In this document: piece after piece, positions 45,269-53,890 of the stretch
Numbering within the stretch: the first letter of the stretch is position 1
Layout: each line of letters begins with the position of its first letter
Assembly: GCA_947038565.1 (NCBI GenBank)
Contig: CAMQWP010000002.1
Span: 1 to 64,000 of the forward strand
Length of the DNA: 64,000 nucleotides
DNA from: an uncultured Clostridia bacterium
GTDB lineage: Bacteria > Bacillota > Clostridia > Christensenellales > UBA3700
Direction: 5' to 3'
Notes under the pieces: model-generated
What the model was told of the DNA's origin: nothing
The model's input: only the letters and a program-made list of their open reading frames with translations
Databases searched by the model: none
Program-made: the position numbers and the translations under genes

Positions 45269-47026
45269 TCAATGAGATACTAATACAAAGTTCAATATAA
45301 ATAATACAGCAAGTACCATTGTAAGTATATCTGCCTTAAGCGCCTTACACTTGTCACCCTTCTTGAAGTATTCACCAGTAAATAGTCTGATAACACAGTG
45401 AGTGATAAGACCTAAACCGATACCAAAGCTGATATTGTAAGTAAATGCCATCATTGATATAGTTAAGAATGCTGGGACAGCGATAGAAACATCACTGAAA
45501 TCAATATCTTTAACTGAAGAAATCATTAGAACACCTACATATATAAGAGCTGCAGAAGTAGCAGATCCTGGGATTAAGTAAGCAAGAGGAGTAAGGAATA
45601 AAGCTACAAAGAACAATCCTGCAACTACTAGAGAAGTCATACCAGTACGACCACCCTCGGCAACACCAGCACTAGACTCAACGAATGTAGTAACAGTAGT
45701 AGTACCACAAATAGCACCAGTACAAGTAGCGATAGAGTCAGCTAAAAGAGCTTGCTTCATACGAGGAAGTTTACCATTCTCGTCAAGCATATCAGCCTTT
45801 TTAGCAGTACCAACAAGAGTACCGATAGTATCAAACATATCAACCATACAGAAAGCAAGAACGGCAGAGATGAATACACCAACTATAACAGCAGCATCAC
45901 CCTTAAATATAAATCCTTCAGTGAATACTTTACCAACAAGCTCAGTACCCCAAACAGCAAAACCAGTAATAGGATTAAGCATTTCAGCTGTGAAATTAGG
46001 AGCAAGTACGCCTGCATTATTTCCAATTAGGAAGTCTAAAAGCATTGTACTAGTAACTGCTGAACCATCAGCGATCTGTTGACCAACGCCTTGAAGAGAT
46101 GAAACAATTGCATCATTTCCGTAGAAAGCAACAGTACTAGCTAATTCGCCTGCATTGAAAGGATCGATAAACGCACCAGCATAACCCATTATATAATGTA
46201 GAGCTGTACCACCTAGGATACCCCAAAGGATAGCGCCCTTTATCTTTAACTTAGAGAATATTGCGATAAGCATGAATGCTACGAAAGTAGTGATCATTGG
46301 TGCAATTATTCCGAAAGGAACAGCTAAAAAGTTTAGGTCTGCCATGCTAACAAGTGTAGCAGGATTGCCAGTAATTATCTTAGAACCTTGAAGACCGATG
46401 AAAGCTATGAAAAGACCGATACCAGCAGGGATAGCGTCTTTTACGCCCTTAGGGATAGCGTCAACGATTTTCTCACGAACACCTACAAGAGTAAGAGTAA
46501 GGAATAGAATACCAGATATAAAAATGATTAATAATCCATTAGCTAGAGTTAAACCATTAGTACCGTTTACTACAGAGAATGCAAAGTAGGCATTTAGACC
46601 CATACCAGAAGCCTGAGCAAATGGAAGTTTTGCATGAAGAGACATTATAAGAGTACCGATAACAGCACTTAAACAAGTCGCAACATAAAAAGCACTTTTG
46701 ATACCCTCTGGCAGTTTACCACCGTTAGCACCAGATAAAATATTTGGGTTTACGATAAGGATATAAGCCATAGCCATAAACGTCGTAACACCGGCAATAA
46801 TCTCTGTTTTGAAGTTACTACCCGATTTTGTAACACCGAAGTAGTTATCAATAGCGGCAAGGAACTTATTATCAGGTCCTTTTTTGTTTGTTGCAACTGC
46901 TGTACAGTCACACTCAACGTCGATAGAATTATCTTCGCATTCACAAGTTTCATTAACGTCATTAATTTCGTTAAGTTCTGTTGCTTCTACGATTTCTTCC
47001 TCGACTAAGTTATTTTTCTCAGTCAT
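45269..47026 (-). CDS. NCS2 family purine permease (AzgA/PbuG-like)
   Basis: A 585-residue polytopic transporter for guanine/hypoxanthine or adenine. The first part of the core is characteristic: TEIIAGVTTFMAMAYILIVNP and FAQASGMGLNAYFAFSVV, later IATCTGAICGTTTVTTFVES with the conserved helix 10 motif, and AEGGRTGMTSLVV. About a dozen hydrophobic segments. Unusually, the core is preceded by a hydrophilic acidic N-terminal tail of roughly 55 residues with two Cys-x-Cys pairs (C28/C30, C39/C41). Monocistronic, with its own promoter and terminator. No purine riboswitch is visible in its short leader. Confidence 0.93.
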   Translation of the reverse strand: MTEKNNLVEEEIVEATELNEINDVNETCECEDNSIDVECDCTAVATNKKGPDNKFLAAIDNYFGVTKSGSNFKTEIIAGVTTFMAMAYILIVNPNILSGANGGKLPEGIKSAFYVATCLSAVIGTLIMSLHAKLPFAQASGMGLNAYFAFSVVNGTNGLTLANGLLIIFISGILFLTLTLVGVREKIVDAIPKGVKDAIPAGIGLFIAFIGLQGSKIITGNPATLVSMADLNFLAVPFGIIAPMITTFVAFMLIAIFSKLKIKGAILWGILGGTALHYIMGYAGAFIDPFNAGELASTVAFYGNDAIVSSLQGVGQQIADGSAVTSTMLLDFLIGNNAGVLAPNFTAEMLNPITGFAVWGTELVGKVFTEGFIFKGDAAVIVGVFISAVLAFCMVDMFDTIGTLVGTAKKADMLDENGKLPRMKQALLADSIATCTGAICGTTTVTTFVESSAGVAEGGRTGMTSLVVAGLFFVALFLTPLAYLIPGSATSAALIYVGVLMISSVKDIDFSDVSIAVPAFLTISMMAFTYNISFGIGLGLITHCVIRLFTGEYFKKGDKCKALKADILTMVLAVLFILNFVLVSH

Positions 47027-47057
47027 GTAATGCCTCCTAAGTATAATTTATATTTTT

Positions 47058-47086
47058 ACTATATCATAACATGGTTAGTTTTGCAA
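47058..47086 (-). promoter_or_regulatory. SigA promoter of the purine permease gene
   Basis: On the minus strand TTGCAA (47086-47081), 17 bases, TATAGT (47063-47058), then about 25 bases of leader with AGGAGG before the ATG. The 47027-47401 gap otherwise holds the ftsY terminator and AT-rich sequence. Confidence 0.7.
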
Positions 47087-47180
47087 ACCAAAAACCGCAT
47101 GTAAATTTAAACACTTAATTAGTATTCATTTACCCCCGTATAAGGAAAACTTATAACGCGTATATTTACTGTAAAATCAC

Positions 47181-47207
47181 AAAAAATGGAGTGAATTTCA
47201 CTCCATT
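47181..47207 (-). terminator. Terminator downstream of ftsY
   Basis: AAATGGAGTGAA (47184-47195) pairs with TTCACTCCATTT (47196-47207); the minus strand continues with a T run (A run at 47181-47186). Confidence 0.85.
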
Positions 47208-47401
47208 TCTTATATTTGCTCATTAAAATTTGTATTTTATATTATTTGTTAAATGTTAAAATTTACCAATCTTAAATCTATCTAACCATTGATAAACGTA
47301 TAAAATTATTTAAATAAATATATTTTACGACAAATTATTTGCGTGTGCGACAGTAAAATCACCCTTAATATTATATCAAAATACTAATTTAGTGCATTAT
47401 A

Positions 47402-48301
47402 TTAGCGAGGTATTAACTCGTCAATAAAGTCTTTAGCATCAAATTTCAATAAATCATCGATTTGTTCACCTACACCTATAAAACAAACTGGTATTTCTTG
47501 TTCGGCAGATATCGCGAATACAACACCACCTTTCGCAGTACCATCAAGTTTGTTAAGTATTATGCCATCTATGTCAAATATTTCGCCGAAAGTCTCTACT
47601 TGAGATACGGCATTTTGACCAGTAGTAGCGTCCAATACAATATACGATCTATAGTCACAGCCAGGGAATTCTCTGTCAACTACACCGTGTATTTTGCACA
47701 GCTCATTCATAAGGTTTTTCTTATTATGAAGTCGACCAGCAGTATCTATAAGTACTACATTCTCGCCTCGAGCTTTAGCACTACCTATAGCATCAAAAAC
47801 TACGGCAGCAGGATCACTACCCTCATTTTGTTTTACAATACGCACATCAGAACGCTCTGCCCATACAGTTAATTGATCAGAAGCGGCAGCTCTGAAAGTA
47901 TCAGCAGCGGCAAGCAATACGGATTTACCTTGACTCTTAAAGTAGTGTGCAAGTTTTCCAATTGCAGTAGTTTTACCAACTCCATTTACACCTGCAACAA
48001 GAATAACTAGCGGATAATCATACTCTGGAATATCATAATCAATCTCACCGACCATTATCTCACGAAGTAAATCCTTTGCATTGTCGCTTTTGGTTATCTT
48101 TGCAGAAAAACATGCATCGCGTAGTTGCTCGATAATATTTTCCGTGGCAGTAACGCCTACATCGGCACTAATAAGAGCATACTCAAGCTCCTCATAAAAC
48201 TCATCATCAAGTTCGCGACCTTTGAAAAGCTCATATATTTTCTTGTTAAAACTTTCTTTTGTCTTCTTTAATCCTGTTGTTATTTTTTTAAATAAGCCCA
48301 T
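47402..48301 (-). CDS. ftsY: Signal recognition particle receptor FtsY
   Basis: A 299-residue SRP GTPase of the NG type that docks ribosome-SRP complexes at the membrane. The short N-terminal segment (MGLFKKITTGLKKTKESF) is the membrane-targeting amphipathic helix; the N domain follows, and the G domain has VAGVNGVGKTTAIGKLA, AADTFRAAASDQL, VLIDTAGRLHNKKNLM and TKLDG-like NKLDGTAKGG. The acidic A domain of E. coli FtsY is absent, as usual in this phylum. Start at ATG 48301 after AAGGAGAATT; the longer frame has no support. Downstream of smc. Confidence 0.97.
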   Translation of the reverse strand: MGLFKKITTGLKKTKESFNKKIYELFKGRELDDEFYEELEYALISADVGVTATENIIEQLRDACFSAKITKSDNAKDLLREIMVGEIDYDIPEYDYPLVILVAGVNGVGKTTAIGKLAHYFKSQGKSVLLAAADTFRAAASDQLTVWAERSDVRIVKQNEGSDPAAVVFDAIGSAKARGENVVLIDTAGRLHNKKNLMNELCKIHGVVDREFPGCDYRSYIVLDATTGQNAVSQVETFGEIFDIDGIILNKLDGTAKGGVVFAISAEQEIPVCFIGVGEQIDDLLKFDAKDFIDELIPR

Positions 48302-48333
48302 AATTCTCCTTAAATAAATCCTGATATTATACA

Positions 48334-48399
48334 AATAGATACATACCTAATAGTAATCCTAACTCGATAGTCGTATTACTATATGATATTGTATCTATT
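48334..48399. repeat. Large interrupted stem-loop upstream of ftsY
   Basis: AATAGATACA (48334-48343) pairs with TGTATCTATT (48390-48399), and inside it ATAGTAAT (48350-48357) pairs with ATTACTAT (48375-48382), with a small ACT/AGT tip. On the minus strand it lies 33-98 bases before the ftsY ATG, between smc and ftsY. It lacks a T run, so a leader structure or processing site is more likely than a terminator. Chance in AT-rich DNA is possible. Confidence 0.4.
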
Positions 48400-48482
48400 A
48401 TATTATACATATTTATATCATTATTAATAAACGTTGTTTAATTTTAATTAGATTATATCTATAACGTGTTTAAAATATGACA

Positions 48483-51400
48483 TTAATCTTTCATAACATT
48501 GATAGCCTCACTCAACTGTACAGAAACTATTTTAGAAACACCTTTCTCTTCCATAGTAACACCATAAAGTCGATCAGCTTGCTCCATTGTAGGCTGTCTA
48601 TGAGTGATAACAATAAATTGAGTATTACCCACAAAACGCTTTAGATACCTAGCAAATAAAGATACATTACTATCATCTAATGCTGCCTCGATCTCATCTA
48701 GCACGCAAAACGGCATTGGACTTGTCTTCAATATCGAGAACAAAATTGCAATAGCAGTTAATGCCATCTCTCCACCACTGAATAGTGATATATTACCTGA
48801 CTTTTTGCCAGGAGGTGCAGCGATGATATCAATACCTGCATTAAGTGGATCTTCCGCGTCAGGATCGATAACCAATTTACCGCTACCACCACCAAAAATC
48901 TCTTTGAAAGTTATCTCGAAGTTTTTGCTTATCTTACCGAACTCGACATCAAATTGTTCTTGCATTTGTACGCTAAGATCTCTAACTACAGCCATCAAAT
49001 CGCCTTCAGCCTTCACGATATCATCACGCTCGATTGATAATTTTTCAAACCTTTCACTTTCTTCTTTATACTCTTCTACTGAAGATGGATTAATATTACC
49101 TAGTGCAGAAATAGAACGCTTCAATGTAGAAATTTGAGTCACTACACCCTCGTCTTTAAAGTCTGGTACACGATGTAATACCGCGCCAGAATAATCTAGA
49201 TCGTAATCTTCTTTAATTCTTTGCGTAAGCGTTTCAAATTTTGTTTGCAAATTAGACTTAGCACTTAATTGTAAATTCTTTTTAGATTCAGCGCTGATTA
49301 AATCATTTGCATTAACGTCTTTTAGGTCAATAAGTTGATTAATACGATCTTGTGATACAAGTTTTGTATTTTCTAACTCACTTATCTTATTTTCTAAAAT
49401 GTCACGCTTAGCTTGATCTGCGGTAGATAACTGTGCACCATTGATTTGAGCTTCAGTACGCTTAATATTAGAAAGCGTCGACACTAGCTGGCTTTTATCA
49501 TCAAGTACAAGTGTTTTTCTTTGCTTAATCTCGACTAATAATTTCTCTTTATCTTCTTTCAGCTTAGATACTTCACTCTCACAAGTGACTTTACCTACTC
49601 TTATCCTAGTCAAAGAATCTTTTATTTTATCTTTTTCGACATTTTTATCACCTAACATCTCTCTAGACTTAGATTTTGCAGTACTCATATCAAGTCTACT
49701 TGTGCTAAAGTCACTCTTTAGCTTGTCCGTTCCTGATAATCGTAGTGATATTTCATCTATTCTATCACAAATTTTGGTATATTTGACCTCTAACGCATAT
49801 AGCGTATCAAGGTTACTATCCACCTTGTCCGATATAAGATTTGTTTCATTTGTTTTAGTATTATAAGCTATTTCTTTAAAAGTTAGCTCGTCATTTGCAG
49901 TCTTAAAATTATCAAATGCAGTAGCGTGTAACTTATCTATTTCATCAAGTCTTGATTTGTTTTTAGCAAGATTTGCTCTACACTCTTCAAGTGCCGCAAC
50001 TACTTGTGAAATATCACGATCTTGACTAAGTAAACCAATAGTATCACGTCTTCTACTGCCACCCGTGATAGATCCTTGAGTATTGAATACATCTCCCTCA
50101 AGCGTTACAATTCTAAATTCTTTGTTGTACTTTTTATTAATCCTGATTGCATTTTCATATGTATCACAAATAACTGTAGTACCTAACAAATTTGACATTA
50201 CATTGTTATATTCAGGTTTAAAAGCAATTATTTCGCTTGCAATACCCTCGCAACCTACTTCTCTCAAGACCGACCTTAGATCTGGTCGAAGATTTCTAGG
50301 ACGCATATTATTTACTGGGTAGAATGTTATTACACCCATTCTATTTTTATTTAATACTTCTATACAATACTTTACATCGTCAGTAGTAGGAGTTACGATA
50401 TTTTGAAGTGCACCACCTAGTGCCACTTCGATAGCCACATCATATTTAGTTGGCACTTTGATTAGTTCAGCTACTACGCCAATTATTTTACAATCAAGTA
50501 CTGGATCGATTTTCGTTTGTTGCATAAGTCTTTTTACAGGCAAATGAAAACTTTCGTATTGATTTTTAACATCAATCATAACCTTACGCTTTTGATCATA
50601 TCCAGCTATTGATCCTGTTAGTTTGTCAATATTGCGTACAGTCATATCACGCTCAAGTTTAAGCTCGTTAGTAGTGCTTTTAAACTTAGATAAATCCTTA
50701 TATATTTCATCACGCTGAAGACCTAGATCGATCATTATTTTCTCAGACGCTACCTTGGCACTTTCATCAGTCTCTATTTCGATTTTAATTGCAGCAATAT
50801 CGTCTTCTGTCTCCGACTTCTTCTCTATCATAAGCTCACACTGAGCCTTTAGAGTAGATATATCAGTATTAACATTATTCAGCTTATCAATAGCTTCAAA
50901 CATTGCAGACTCAGAGTTTGCAAATTCTTTCTCTTTATTAGATATTTCGTCCACTAATAAAAAGAACTTTTCCTCTTCGATACCATATTCTTCTTCGATC
51001 AACTTGTATTGTAATTTAAGTTTATCTAAGTTTTCATTTAGTATTTCAAGGCTAGCAGTAGCATCGTCCACAATGATCGTATTTCGTTCTATATTACCTT
51101 CTAAACGTTCAACATTGCTAGAAAAAGCCTGTAATCTCTCTACTAATACCTTTCCACTGCCTAACTTCTCTTGATTTGCGACAAGTAACTGCGTACGCTC
51201 TTCACGTACCAATACTAGATCCTCTTCAGCACGTCTACGCGAATACTCCGTTTCTTGGTATTCAGTATTGACTGATTGAGTTTTGCCTAAAATACTAGTA
51301 ATCTCCTCATCAATACCATTAATAATATCATTTATCTTGCCTAGAACTGAGTCATTATTATCATGAGCAAATAAATAGTGATTTACCTCAAGACCTTTAA

Positions 51401-52070
51401 GTGACTCAAATAATTCGTTGTATATCCTAGTATTCTCAGATTGTTTCGCAAGCGGAACTAAACGACGCTCGATTTCTCTTATGATATCATCTAATCTACT
51501 CATATGATCACGAGTAAGCTCTAGTTTTTTCTCTGCAGCGGATTTTTTCTTTTTAAAATTGCTAATACCAGCAGCCTCTTCAAAAATAGCTCTCCTATCA
51601 ATAGGTTTTGAATTTACGATCTGAGCTACTCTGCCTTGTCCAATAATACTATAACCTTCTTTACCAAGTCCAGTATCGCGAATTATCTCGTCTATATCAG
51701 AAAGCCTACACGGTACACCATTGATATAATACTCACTGTTATTTGAACGGAAAAGTTTTCTAGTAACTTTAACTTCATCAAAATCCAGTTTCTTAAAAAT
51801 GCTGTGATTTGTATTATCAAACACTAAAGTAACTTCGCAAAAACTCACAGACTTACGCGATTGCGTACCAGCGAATATAAAGTCACTCATACTCTTACCT
51901 CTAAGATCGGATGGAGACCTCGCACCCAGAACCCACTTAACCGCATCGGCAAAATTACTCTTACCACTACCATTCGGTCCTACGATACCGGTAATACCAT
52001 CATTAAATTCAATAACAGTCTTATCGGCAAAGGATTTAAAACCTTGAAGTTCTAATCTTTTAAAATTCAT
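48483..52070 (-). CDS. smc: Chromosome segregation ATPase SMC
   Basis: A 1195-residue SMC protein, the core of condensin with ScpA and ScpB. Head half one: LQGFKSFADKTVIEF and Walker A GPNGSGKSNFADAVKW. Two coiled-coil arms (about 170-500 and 670-1020) flank a hinge (about 510-660, region VVAELIKVPTKYDVAIEVALGG onwards, quoted in part). Head half two: signature LFSGGEMALTAIAILFS and Walker B FCVLDEIEAALDD, then D-loop and ITHRQPTMEQAD. Full length. Its own promoter lies just upstream. Confidence 0.97.
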   Translation of the reverse strand: MNFKRLELQGFKSFADKTVIEFNDGITGIVGPNGSGKSNFADAVKWVLGARSPSDLRGKSMSDFIFAGTQSRKSVSFCEVTLVFDNTNHSIFKKLDFDEVKVTRKLFRSNNSEYYINGVPCRLSDIDEIIRDTGLGKEGYSIIGQGRVAQIVNSKPIDRRAIFEEAAGISNFKKKKSAAEKKLELTRDHMSRLDDIIREIERRLVPLAKQSENTRIYNELFESLKGLEVNHYLFAHDNNDSVLGKINDIINGIDEEITSILGKTQSVNTEYQETEYSRRRAEEDLVLVREERTQLLVANQEKLGSGKVLVERLQAFSSNVERLEGNIERNTIIVDDATASLEILNENLDKLKLQYKLIEEEYGIEEEKFFLLVDEISNKEKEFANSESAMFEAIDKLNNVNTDISTLKAQCELMIEKKSETEDDIAAIKIEIETDESAKVASEKIMIDLGLQRDEIYKDLSKFKSTTNELKLERDMTVRNIDKLTGSIAGYDQKRKVMIDVKNQYESFHLPVKRLMQQTKIDPVLDCKIIGVVAELIKVPTKYDVAIEVALGGALQNIVTPTTDDVKYCIEVLNKNRMGVITFYPVNNMRPRNLRPDLRSVLREVGCEGIASEIIAFKPEYNNVMSNLLGTTVICDTYENAIRINKKYNKEFRIVTLEGDVFNTQGSITGGSRRRDTIGLLSQDRDISQVVAALEECRANLAKNKSRLDEIDKLHATAFDNFKTANDELTFKEIAYNTKTNETNLISDKVDSNLDTLYALEVKYTKICDRIDEISLRLSGTDKLKSDFSTSRLDMSTAKSKSREMLGDKNVEKDKIKDSLTRIRVGKVTCESEVSKLKEDKEKLLVEIKQRKTLVLDDKSQLVSTLSNIKRTEAQINGAQLSTADQAKRDILENKISELENTKLVSQDRINQLIDLKDVNANDLISAESKKNLQLSAKSNLQTKFETLTQRIKEDYDLDYSGAVLHRVPDFKDEGVVTQISTLKRSISALGNINPSSVEEYKEESERFEKLSIERDDIVKAEGDLMAVVRDLSVQMQEQFDVEFGKISKNFEITFKEIFGGGSGKLVIDPDAEDPLNAGIDIIAAPPGKKSGNISLFSGGEMALTAIAILFSILKTSPMPFCVLDEIEAALDDSNVSLFARYLKRFVGNTQFIVITHRQPTMEQADRLYGVTMEEKGVSKIVSVQLSEAINVMKD

Positions 52071-52103
52071 AATAGCACCCCCTTTTAAAAATTCGTTAGG
52101 GAT

Positions 52104-52132
52104 ATTATACCATAAATCGTATTTAATGTAAA
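52104..52132 (-). promoter_or_regulatory. SigA promoter of smc
   Basis: On the minus strand TTTACA (52132-52127), 17 bases, TATAAT (52109-52104), about 34 bases before the smc ATG. Confidence 0.82.
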
Positions 52133-52526
52133 TAGTATTTTAAATAATTATTATAATATATATATAAGATTTATTTTGATTATATAATAAATCTATTAAA
52201 ACGTTACTTTTACTATTTAATATTTCTCATAATTTTACTTCTTATGAACAATTTTTATCACATTTTTCACATAATATTATGCTTTAAAATTGTCACATTA
52301 ATTATATAAAATAATCTTGATTTAAATTTGTAAAATACAAATAATTTACCCCTGATTAAAAAGGTAAATTATCTACATATTTATATCAATTTACATATTT
52401 TTTTATGAAGCAAATATGCCTATAATTATATGTATAATTCAAAATTTAAATATCTATAATAAATGGTTTATTATAATATTTGTGTCATTTGTTATGAAAT
52501 ACCGTCTATAATAGAGTACTATTACT
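52133..52526. other. AT-rich gap with no gene found
   Basis: About 390 bases between smc and the Asn-rich protein gene. It has stops in all frames, no tRNA-like or riboswitch-like sequence. One inverted repeat, ATAATTTACC (52341-52350) with GGTAAATTAT (52363-52372), has a 12-base loop and no T run. A second, AATAGAGTA/TACTCTATT (52510-52531), overlaps the stop of the neighbouring gene and may be its terminator, though without a clear T run on that strand. Confidence 0.5.
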
Positions 52527-52829
52527 CTATTTTATGCCATTAATTAGAGTTCTCAATCTATTGCTTTGCTCAACCGACATATTTTGCGACATTTGATCAT
52601 AAAAGTTTTCTAATAATTTCGGATTAATATCTCCATTATTTTTACTATTCATTACTTCTTTTTGCAGTTCATTCATAAGTTGATTTTGCGACATTTTATT
52701 ATATTTATCATAGTTTTGATTCACCTGCTTTTCTACATTTTTATCCACATTATTACCAGATTTTTGCTGATTAAATCCACCAATATTATGTCCGTTGTTA
52801 TTACTAAAGTTTTTTATACTTCTACCCAT
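52527..52829 (-). CDS. Asn/Gln-rich small protein, unknown; probable sporulation gene
   Basis: A 100-residue hydrophilic protein. Residues 1-45 are rich in Asn, Gln, Gly and Lys (GRSIKNFSNNNGHNIGGFN). Residues 46-100 look like a compact helical domain (MSQNQLMNELQKEVMNSK, NPKLLENFYDQMSQNMSVEQ, SNRLRTLINGIK). I do not recognise a named family. The ATG follows AGGAGGTAATT. It is divergent from the Met/Asn-rich gene across 67 bases that contain a shared dyad with a SigK-type promoter for each direction, so expression in the mother cell late in sporulation is the best inference. No cysteine, signal peptide or membrane segment. Confidence 0.7.
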   Translation of the reverse strand: MGRSIKNFSNNNGHNIGGFNQQKSGNNVDKNVEKQVNQNYDKYNKMSQNQLMNELQKEVMNSKNNGDINPKLLENFYDQMSQNMSVEQSNRLRTLINGIK

Positions 52830-52847
52830 AATTACCTCCTAATTATT

Positions 52848-52883
52848 CACATTATATTATATGCAGGCATATACTAAAATGTG
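52848..52883. promoter_or_regulatory. 36-bp dyad with two divergent SigK-type promoters
   Basis: CACATTATATTATATGC (52848-52864) and GCATATACTAAAATGTG (52867-52883) are complementary at 15 of 17 positions around AG. In the plus direction AC (52849-52850), 17 bases, CATATACTA (52868-52876); in the minus direction AC (52882-52881), 17 bases, CATATAATA (52863-52855). Both match the mother-cell SigK pattern AC-N16/17-CATANNNTA. Each -10 is followed about ten bases later by AGGAGG and then the start codon. Confidence 0.65.
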
Positions 52884-52896
52884 ATAGGAGGTATAT

Positions 52897-53682
52897 ATGT
52901 TTAATCCAAGTATGTTAATGAATATGATGAATGGTGGTGCTAGCGGAATGCCCAATATGGGAAATATGATGAATGGGGCTAACGGTGGCGCTACCCCAGA
53001 CATGTCAAGCATGATGAATATGTTTAGTGGCGGTGGCATGCCTGGTATGTCTGGAATGCAAAACAACCCTAATTTATCTAATATGACAAATAATTCCGGA
53101 ATGCCCGATATGTCAAGCATGATGAATATGTTTGGCGGTGGAGGCATGCCAAACATGCAAAACATGCCGAATAATTTCAATCAAAATGGAGCTATGCCAG
53201 ATCTATCAAACATGATGAACACTAACGGAGCGAGTTTTGGCAATAATAATATGGCAAATGTTGCTTCAAATGCAAATAATAATAGCAATTTAAATCAAAG
53301 CAACAATAATCAAAACACTAATTTATATAACACAAACTCAAGCAATACAAATAGTGATAATAATCAATATTACAAAAAAGGCTTAGATCAAAATACAGCA
53401 AATATGTATGCAAATTCCCACTATTACCAAGAGAATAATCCAATTCAAGACGAATATAATTCAAACAATAATCAATCTAATTCAAATACGATTCCGAACA
53501 TGTCCGATATAATGAAAAACATGTCTGGTCAAAATAATAGTATACCAAATTTCAATACCAATATGATGAACAACAATATACCTAATTCAAACAATACATC
53601 ATACATAAACCCAAATATAAACAACAATGATACGAATGCAAATATATACAATGCTATGAAAAATAAGAGCAAAATATATTGA
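52897..53682 (+). CDS. Met/Asn/Gly-rich repeat protein, candidate spore coat protein
   Basis: A 261-residue low-complexity protein. The first third is built from Met/Asn/Gly repeats: PDMSSMMNMF at residues 34-43 and again at 70-79, PDLSNMMN at 101-108 and IPNMSDIMKNMSG near 200. The rest is dominated by Asn, Ser and Gln with scattered Tyr (NNQYYKKGLDQN, NSHYYQEN). No signal peptide, cysteine or membrane segment. The ATG follows ATAGGAGGTATAT. Opposite the 100-residue Asn-rich gene and driven from the same dyad with SigK-like boxes. Composition plus promoter suggest a structural spore-surface protein; this is inference, as I recognise no family. Confidence 0.7.
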   Translation: MFNPSMLMNMMNGGASGMPNMGNMMNGANGGATPDMSSMMNMFSGGGMPGMSGMQNNPNLSNMTNNSGMPDMSSMMNMFGGGGMPNMQNMPNNFNQNGAMPDLSNMMNTNGASFGNNNMANVASNANNNSNLNQSNNNQNTNLYNTNSSNTNSDNNQYYKKGLDQNTANMYANSHYYQENNPIQDEYNSNNNQSNSNTIPNMSDIMKNMSGQNNSIPNFNTNMMNNNIPNSNNTSYINPNINNNDTNANIYNAMKNKSKIY

Positions 53683-53826
53683 TTACATACAATACTATTA
53701 TATTTAACTATTAAAATACATGATTATATTTATTCTGAACCCAGTCGTGTTATTATTTAATTTATATACTCATTTACATATATATATATAATTTCTAATA
53801 AGATATGACGATCAAATAAATTGCAC

Positions 53827-53859
53827 AAAATACACCTTCAACATATGAAGGTGTATTTT
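53827..53859. terminator. Bidirectional terminator
   Basis: AAAATACACCTTCA (53827-53840), loop ACATA, TGAAGGTGTATTTT (53846-53859). It serves the Met/Asn-rich gene (+) and the dgt-dnaG-rpoD-side run (-). Confidence 0.9.
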
Positions 53860-53890
53860 ATTATTTGTATTTAAAAATTATGATTAAAGA

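Noticed and set aside
47027-47180. Purine riboswitch ahead of the NCS2 permease
   Set aside because: None of the conserved purine aptamer loops is present, and the promoter leaves a leader of only about 25 bases.
47462-47872. 136-residue frame antisense to ftsY
   Set aside because: Mirror of conserved FtsY coding sequence; Tyr/Ser-rich composition typical of shadow frames.
52341-52372. Inverted repeat as terminator in the smc upstream gap
   Set aside because: The loop is 12 bases, the arms are AT-rich and no T run follows on either strand.
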